A stretch of DNA of 64,000 bases from Macrophomina tecta (taxonomy: Eukaryota > Ascomycota > Dothideomycetes > Botryosphaeriales > Botryosphaeriaceae). The translations under genes and the position numbers were made by a program. The stretch covers positions 3,472,001 to 3,536,000 of the forward strand of contig JAKSGN010000005.1 of assembly GCA_024180945.1 (NCBI GenBank). The letters are read 5' to 3'. This document shows positions 57,895-64,000 of the stretch, in pieces (position 1 is the stretch's first letter; each line of letters begins with the position of its first letter). Below the pieces are notes generated by a model, which saw only the letters and a list, made by a program, of their open reading frames with translations, ran no database searches and was not told the DNA's origin.

Positions 57895-58731
57895 ATGCCT
57901 CCGAAGCGGAAGTCGCGACGGCCGAGGAAGTCGCAGCCAGTCTCGCCGGAAAAGCTACGCGCCACCGCAAAGTCGCCACCCCCTCTGGTTCAGAGAAAAC
58001 GCGAAAGGGCTCTGAAGTCCCAACCAGCCTCGGCGCCGGTTGGGACGAAGAAACCGCGTGGAAAACGCAGGAAAGACGGTGTTATACCACAGTCCAATCG
58101 CTTCTTCAAGGCGACACGCATTCTTGACGAGAGCGAGACCGAATACTTGATCGAGTGGGCTGAAAAGAACCCCAAGGTCGGAAAGACTTACGAGCCAAGC
58201 TGGCATCCCAAGACCTGCGCCAGCAGGGAACTCGTCAAGGAATGGGAAATGGATAAGAACGGCAAGGAGTGGGCTGCGAAGGGTATCGTTGATGAGGATA
58301 AGTACCGCTATAAAGTTGCTTGGGAAAACCACCCGAAGACGGGCGAAGTATTCGAAGACACCTGGGAGCCAAAGGCCTTCGTGAGCAAGAACCTGGTCCA
58401 AGACTGGGAAAACAGGTTAGCCTCACCTAGATGTGCATAATTCCACCCGCAGCGGCGCATGTGCTTCCGTTATTACTCGCGGACTATTGCCCACAATTCA
58501 TGGACCTAACTGTTCGACAGTCTCTCGATGCGCACCAATGCATTCACAAGCCTTGTTCGCGAGGACGAAGCTTCCGCCTCAGGAGAAGATGAAGGAGAAG
58601 AGGCAGCGGACCAAGGTCAGGATGATGATGATGATGATGATGACGACGCCGACGATGCGCTGCAGCATCAAATATCCCAAGAAATGTTGAACACACCAGT
58701 CTCCACAGGCAATCGCTATCCAATAGTCTAG
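57895..58731 (+). CDS. protein with two chromodomain-like modules
   Basis: Two exons, 57895-58415 and 58521-58731 (105-nt intron), 243 residues. The first 60 residues are lysine- and arginine-rich, as in chromatin-binding or nuclear-localising tails. Two tandem chromo-like modules follow: FFKATRILDESETEYLIEW to about TYEPSWHP (residues 64-105), and GIVDEDKYRYKVAWE to DTWEPKAFVSKNLV (about 122-168). Both keep the W/Y-EP signature. In the first module the usual TWEP is TYEP. The C-terminal tail has an acidic run of about eleven Asp, encoded by a GAT repeat at 58619-58643. A role in histone-methyl reading is inference. The C-terminus beyond the splice is less certain than the modules. Confidence 0.8.
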
Positions 58732-59960
58732 CGTCGTGGAAGATAATGCTTCAGATGGCGCACTCGGGAGCCTGAGAGTACGATATCTCCTTATTGGAGG
58801 AGCAATTGCTACACCACGACTACGAACTTATGGCTGGGTAATATAACGTCAGGCCGCCTCTTACTAGCAGAATCCGAGTCCTGCAGACTGAAGCTATGTT
58901 CGGCTTGAGCGCCACAAAATATTCTTGTCGAGTTTGTGGAGCAACATATCTAACGGGTCCCTACTCCAGATTTGACATTCTTGTCAACATTCCGAGATCA
59001 AATTTTAGCAGTGTGGTGGATTCGCTTCTCTATAACGACGCCGCAGGCTAGCCGGATGCTGTGACGGCTACTGGAATGTCGACCGGAGCCCCGAGGACCA
59101 TTGCCGCATCATCTCTGACAAGTGGGCAGTTCGTGGTTCCGCGAAGTGGGCTCCCTGAGGCAATTCGCGCACAGCTCACGTGCCAGGGCTGTTGTTTTCT
59201 CTTTTCATTGTGCCTTCTTGTCTTGACTGGGCTGCACATGCATCATCTGGGCACTTTTAATGTGCTCATAGCACTGACGGGATTCATGCTCCTATGTCAC
59301 ACTGTTTTTGGTTAATATCGCCGGAGGCATCGGAATTGCTCGGAACGGCGAAGAATTGAAGCTATATGGCACGCCGAGTGCTAAGACTCTGCCATTGTCT
59401 TGTCACCAGCCACATATTCTTATGTTGCGCGATATGGCTGAGATTTCCAGGCCAGAGGTCATTGAAACGTGGCCGGTGAAAGCGGGTTATCCAAACGGAG
59501 ATTAGCACAATCTCGTTTCATAACACGACTTTGATATGTAGTTAGAGAATTGCTCATCTCTGCTGTCGGCTTGCCGAGATTCTGCTAGTGGTAATATTGC
59601 CACTCAGCCACCACCGACCGCATTATGCGCATACAGGGAGTTGAGGTGCTCTTTCGTGCAAACGAGAGTAACCTGCCTGGACACTTGCGTCTGGACTAAT
59701 TCATCGATTCCTCAGACATACTGTTATTATCAGTCACAGCTCAAAGACTCTAGTCATCTCACGTAGCAGGGAATCGCCACCATGAGAGGAGCGGTAAGGA
59801 GTCTAGACAAACGAATAATTCCTTAAAAAGGAGGAACCTCAAAATGCATATCTTTGTACATCTCATAGCCTCTGTTCTCGCGCTCCTGCACTACCCCTCT
59901 CCCTTCTAAGCGGTCATACAGATAATCGTATTTCGTTTATTCTGAAACTAGCGTTGCCCT
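58732..59960. other. convergent 3' flanks
   Basis: About 1.2 kb between convergent genes. Open frames of 84 and 65 codons (plus 59061-59315 and 59308-59505) overlap slightly, but I see no motif or splice structure supporting them. Confidence 0.55.
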
Positions 59961-61715
59961 CTAGTAGGCATAGAACAGGTCCGTCTCGTCTTGCGACTGC
60001 CTCATCTTCTTGTTCTTGCGCATGAGCACGAAGCGCATGATCCAGGCGCACAGGGCGCACAGCATGCTGAAGCCGGCACTGGATCCCATGGCGACGGCGT
60101 AGCGAGGGGCGTCCGCGTCGAACCAAAGGTACTGCGTATCAGTTAGCCTCACGCTCGGGACTAACATTCTCAGCGTGAGAAATGTTGATTTTCCACTCAC
60201 CGGAGTCCAGATAAAAGAGATGTTCGCGACGGTATTCACGATACTCAGGGCGACGGCCTTCTTCTCGGGCGTCTGGCCGCAGGTGGCGCCGACCCAGCCG
60301 AGAATGATGGAGTTGACACCGTAGGTGCCCGCGGCGAAGACGACCATGGCGAAGTAGCGGGCGCCCATGTTCATGGTCGCGCAGCCGAGCACGAAGCCGA
60401 AGATGGCGACGGCCTTGGAGATGGTGATGTGCCAGGTGCGCTCGTTAAACTTGCCCGACGACCACGAGACGGCGATGGAGATGGCGCCGGCGATGACGTA
60501 GGGCGGGCAGGTCAGGACGAGGGTGATGGTCGTGTTGAAGCCGAGTGTCTCGACGACAGTAGGAAACTGGCGGGATCTCTTGTTAGTCTTTCGTTCTGAA
60601 AAGAGGAAGGTAAAGGGGGGAGGAGAGAGATGTAGGCCCTTACAAAGTTCTTGAAGCCGTTGGCAGCCAGATGCTGGTGCTGCATGAAAGCGAACAACCA
60701 AACCTTGGGGTCTGAGGCGGCTTGCTTGAAACCTTCCCAAGGAGTGCCCCTGCCCTTGAGGCCGACTGTGTCGCGCTCAACTCGCGCTTGGGCGAGCTGC
60801 CTCTCCTCCGGCGTGAGCCACTTGGTGTTGTGGGGGAAGTCGGGGAGAATGAAGCAGCCGACGACCGCAATGAGGAAGGTTACAACGCCCTGGAGGATGA
60901 AGAGCCAGCGCCAGCCAGAGATGCCACCCAAGTCATCCATTCCATGGAAAATGCCAGCTGCAATCAGGCCGGCAAAGGCGGTGGCGAGGATATTTCCGGT
61001 GTAAAGAATACTGATCCGAGTGGCAATCTCCTTGCGGGTGTAGAAGATGCTAAGCATATACAGAGCACCGGGGTAGTACGGAGCTTCGGTGACTCCCAGA
61101 AAGAATCTGGTCAGTAGAAGGCCAGTGTAGTTCTTCGAAAGAGCCGTGAGCGCAGACACAACGGCCCAAAGCATCATACTGAGGAAGGTCAATTACTGCG
61201 ATATGCGGGATCAAGAGCGGAACAGCCTACCAGATCCCCATATACCAGGATGGGCGGGTGCGCGTCAGGAACATATTGCTAGGAACTTGTCCTAACAGAT
61301 ATCCAACGAACAAAATGCTGACACAAGTTTGATACTGAGTTCCAGTCAGGTTGAGATCCTCCTCCAGATCATTCAGACGGGCGAGCGCAATGGCATTTCG
61401 CTACCTACTGTCAGTGACCTTGTAGAGTTTTGTGCTACAGAGTACGGCAACTTACGTCAAGATAATTCAGCCAGTACATTGACCAGAGCATAGGCTGATG
61501 AACGTTAATACCAGCAGTGGTAGGTGATGATTGCGCTAGTGGCCTACCATGATCCACCTATCCAATTTCTTGACTAAAGCAATCTCCACAGGGTCCGTCT
61601 TCGCAGCGGCACCCGAATAGTCATGCTTCGCGGCGTGCTTCAACTTTTCCTCATCGAATTCTTCGATGTGCTCCGCCTGCGGAGGCTGCTTCTTCTCCGT
61701 GATGGGGTCTGACAT
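59961..61715 (-). CDS. MFS transporter, anion:cation symporter family
   Basis: Plasma-membrane permease of the Dal5/Tna1/Liz1 type, which carries allantoate, nicotinate, pantothenate and similar anions with protons. The substrate is not decidable here. Six exons: 61715-61548, 61494-61456, 61400-61231, 61178-60644, 60566-60201 and 60131-59961, 482 residues. A hydrophilic N-terminus (about 55 residues) leads into PMLWSMYWLNYLDRNAIALA. The conserved loop GQVPSNMFLTRTRPS and the family motif RFFLGVTEAPYYPGALYML follow. Twelve helices can be drawn. Exon 2 is only 39 nt but carries the conserved first-helix motif. The C-terminus MRQSQDETDLFYAY is hydrophilic. Confidence 0.93.
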
Positions 61716-62997
61716 GTCTGGGATCTGGCGATCGATTCAAGTTGAGGCTGAGGGGTGACTTTATCGAAGATGGCACAAGACCAGACCCAAGCTTGCGTAA
61801 GGCTCAAAACAAGAACACTCTTGCCTCTCCACAAGAGAAGACAAGAAGGGGATATATAGTTTGGCACTGGCCGTCCAAGACTTCCTCCGCCCAACAATCC
61901 ACAGACTCCACTCCGACCAAGCCAACCAGAGCGGAAGCGGGAAAAGCGTCCTGGAGGCTAGAGACGTTCTCCGTAGTGACCGGCCGACCTTCTACCGCCA
62001 AACACTATTCAGTGGCTATACTGTGCATCCTGGCGTGTGGGTTGGTGCGGGGTCAGCATCTGGGCGTTGGCTTGGGGCATGGGGTGCAACATTCCCTCCG
62101 TGACTACTGCCCGCGACGTCAGGGCCGCGGGCCAAGTAAAGAGGCGTAGGCTCGTTCGGGTTCGGATGCTGGCGTGCTTTCGGCCTGCCGACACTTGCGG
62201 AATGAATCGGCGTCACATCGTATCAGAATGAGCCCGAAGGATCCTTCAGCCTGCCGACGGCGCGCTTGAACATGCTTTCTTCGTGAAGTTAGTATTAGTT
62301 CGTGGTATGAGAAATAGTGGCGCGCGTTTACGAGACCAGGTGTTGGGGACCAGATCACGTCGCCACCGAAGGCCCGGAAATGGTGCGTTGCAGCGCCTGC
62401 ACGCCACTGGTAGGGTGCAAGTCAATAATACACTGTGTGATCGTCCGAGCTGTAAAGGTGTGTGCATGGGACCTTGCAACGGCGACTGACAAGAGTCTCT
62501 CGGTATTAATCGTGGCATGAGCGTAATTGGCTAGCATACTCTGGGCGGCGTCTTCGAATGATTCGGCAATGCTGTCGCAATGATTTATTGCTCTGGGCAT
62601 CCGCTTCAAAGATGGCTTGTGGTACAAGCCGGGCGCTTCGAGCGTCGGATAGCTCACACAACAATGGCCTGGAAGTGTAGCGCGGCGTGACATGCAATCT
62701 TCGTCGTTATGGCAGGTGGCTTTGCCGGCAGTTGTATGAAGGTCAGCGGAGGCTTTCCGTAGCTCGTTCGACACCTGCTAGCCCACGGTAAACAAGACTA
62801 CCACACTGTAGCCGCTGAAGAGACCTCAGTTGTTCATCCAGGTAGCACGGCATCTGGGCCTCGCCAAGGTGCGGCGACCCCGCGCCAAGTGCCCATCGGC
62901 TCCAGGGCTCTGGCTGGGGATCCGGCCGTGACCAGGCAGACGGCTCGGACAAAAAGCCGTTCTGGGAGGCCGGGCAAGTCTGAACGAGCGTTGGCGG
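61716..62997. other. MFS transporter promoter side
   Basis: About 1.3 kb upstream of the transporter start and downstream of the short minus-strand gene at 62998. No gene supported; open frames occur on both strands without motifs. Confidence 0.55.
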
Positions 62998-63399
62998 TCA
63001 GGCAGCTAGGAGGGCGCGAAGGCGGAGATCTTGGATCTCTCGGCGCCGCGCTTCGCCATGTGCGGCGCTAGTCTTGGTTCCCCACGGGGAACGTTGGGTG
63101 TCGGATGCGAGTTGCTCGTTTAGCTCGGTAGCTTCGGCGTCAGCTGGAGGTTGGTGACCTGAGGTTGGCTCGGCATGATCCGTGGCGGCATGGCTGTTGA
63201 GCTGGGCAGTGCTGCTGCGTGATTGCGAGTCCGATTTCTCCCTTGCTCTGGACCGTCGTCTCAACATCCTAGCGATCACGTCTGCTGCGAATGGACAGGC
63301 CGTCTTGGGCGCTTGTTGTGAGTCGATGAGGTCAAGTGTGCGCCGCTGATAGGCGTCGAAGTCATCACCCTTCTGCGCCGACCATTCCTTCTGCTGCAT
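62998..63399 (-). CDS. short hypothetical protein
   Basis: Single open frame, 133 residues. The N-terminal half is helical and charged (DDFDAYQRRTLDLIDSQQ, then CPFAADVIARMLRRRS), and the C-terminal half is low-complexity Ala/Glu/Arg. I do not recognise it. Codon composition resembles that of the neighbouring genes, which is the main support. It begins about 115 bases after the SAM50 stop codon on the same strand. An upstream exon cannot be excluded. Confidence 0.5.
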   Translation of the reverse strand: MQQKEWSAQKGDDFDAYQRRTLDLIDSQQAPKTACPFAADVIARMLRRRSRAREKSDSQSRSSTAQLNSHAATDHAEPTSGHQPPADAEATELNEQLASDTQRSPWGTKTSAAHGEARRREIQDLRLRALLAA

Positions 63400-63515
63400 T
63401 CCTCAAATCGGGAGCAGACCCGCCCAGACTTACACGACTTTCGCGCAGACGTTCTCGTCTGTTAGGGAACTGAAATTGATCTTTGTTTCTTGCTTGATTC
63501 TACAGCCGTACGCTT

Positions 63516-64000
63516 CTACATGAATTCAATGCCCACACCAAAATGCACTCCCTTACGTCCTTGCTCACCCTTCCGAAGGACAAGCGGCAACGAGAAGTTG
63601 ACTTCAAATCGTGCGACGGGGTGGGCGTATACAAGTCCAATGCCAGCGGCAGCGCTGGGAAGCCCATTCCTTAGCTCCTGCAGCGTTGCCTTCAAGCTCT
63701 CTGCTGCATCTGCATTGCCCTCACTGTCTTTTCTCTCCTTCAGCGCAAGGAGACGGCCAGCGTTGACGAAAGCTTGTAGGCGGAGTGGCGTCTCAGCGCC
63801 AACACGCGGAAGCGGCAGCGTAAGGCTTGCACTACCCGCGGCAAAGACATCACCGCCAACGGCATCCGGACCGTCACGGGGACCGAGTCCTGCAAGCCGG
63901 AAGCCCCGGACATCGGTAGGCCCTCCCAATTGGAAGCGATCGTTGATCCGCGAAGGAGTCGGCTTGCCGCTACCGTCGGACAATGGGTGAAGCAGGCCGG
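63516..64000 (-). CDS. SAM50: SAM50 (TOB55) C-terminal part, truncated by window edge
   Basis: Central beta-barrel of the mitochondrial outer-membrane sorting and assembly machinery, a BamA/Omp85 relative that inserts beta-barrel proteins. About 160 C-terminal residues are present; the rest lies beyond base 64000. The signature of the family's barrel, RFQLGGPTDVRGFRLAGLGP, is intact, followed by GGDVFAAGSASLTLPLPRVG. The final strand ends with FGVGIEFM, close to the C-terminal hydrophobic signature of mitochondrial barrels. No splice is visible in this part. Confidence 0.93.
   Translation of the reverse strand, partial: GLLHPLSDGSGKPTPSRINDRFQLGGPTDVRGFRLAGLGPRDGPDAVGGDVFAAGSASLTLPLPRVGAETPLRLQAFVNAGRLLALKERKDSEGNADAAESLKATLQELRNGLPSAAAGIGLVYAHPVARFEVNFSLPLVLRKGEQGRKGVHFGVGIEFM

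Overview
The window is nuclear DNA of a filamentous ascomycete (Pezizomycotina). Genes are single transcription units, not operons. They are split by short introns (mostly 50-130 nt, GT-AG). Several families are characteristic of filamentous fungi: a 2EXR-domain protein, an AIM21 homologue, a tandem-halved eukaryotic phosphofructokinase, and a GT2 glycosyltransferase of the type known from plant-pathogenic moulds. Dothideomycetes is my best guess for the class, but this is inference from general protein resemblance only.

Layout, left to right. 1-1.8 kb: no assignable gene. 1.8-4.8 kb (-): HMT1/ABCB6-type half ABC transporter, with a very G-rich simple repeat at its 5' end. 7.3-9.0 kb (+): galactokinase. 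9.0-11.8 kb: no confident gene, one possible split relic. 11.9-12.5 kb (-): small four-helix membrane protein. 13.5-14.3 kb (-) and 14.8-16.1 kb (+): DPM1 and a P-TEFb-type cyclin, divergent. 16.9-17.9 kb (+): 2EXR protein. 17.9-20.6 kb: gene-poor, with a helicase-like relic and a duplicated inverted-repeat element. 20.6-23.8 kb (-): AIM21. 25.1-25.9 kb (-): TVP18. 26.7-27.4 kb (-): NTF2. 28.4-29.5 kb (-): GRE2-like reductase. 29.5-33.4 kb: gene-poor. 33.4-35.9 kb (+): phosphofructokinase. 37.1-38.0 kb (+): unknown protein. 38.5-40.1 kb (-) and 40.4-42.4 kb (+): ISN1 and MED17, divergent. 42.6-43.7 kb (-) and 43.9-45.5 kb (+): hotdog thioesterase and TFB2, divergent. 46.3-48.3 kb (-): conserved-looking unknown. 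49.3-51.2 kb (+): ETF-QO. 52.2-53.3 kb (+): zinc alcohol dehydrogenase. 54.8-57.5 kb (+): GT2 glycosyltransferase. 57.9-58.7 kb (+): double-chromodomain protein. 60.0-61.7 kb (-): MFS symporter. 63.0-63.4 kb (-): short unknown. 63.5-64.0 kb (-): C-terminus of SAM50, running off the window.

The genes are mostly housekeeping: sugar metabolism, transcription (MED17, TFB2, cyclin), nuclear transport, Golgi and ER functions, and mitochondrial respiration or protein insertion. No biosynthetic cluster, CRISPR array, intact transposon, tRNA or rRNA was recognised. Exon boundaries were placed by hand from splice consensus, reading-frame continuity and family resemblance. All multi-exon models given as confident sum to a whole number of codons. 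The least explained material lies in the gene-poor stretches at 9-12, 18-20.6 and 29.5-33 kb. I did not find a system I can call clearly new. The best leads are the GT2 enzyme, the alcohol dehydrogenase with a possible second targeted form, the micro-exon genes and the inverted-repeat element near 20 kb.
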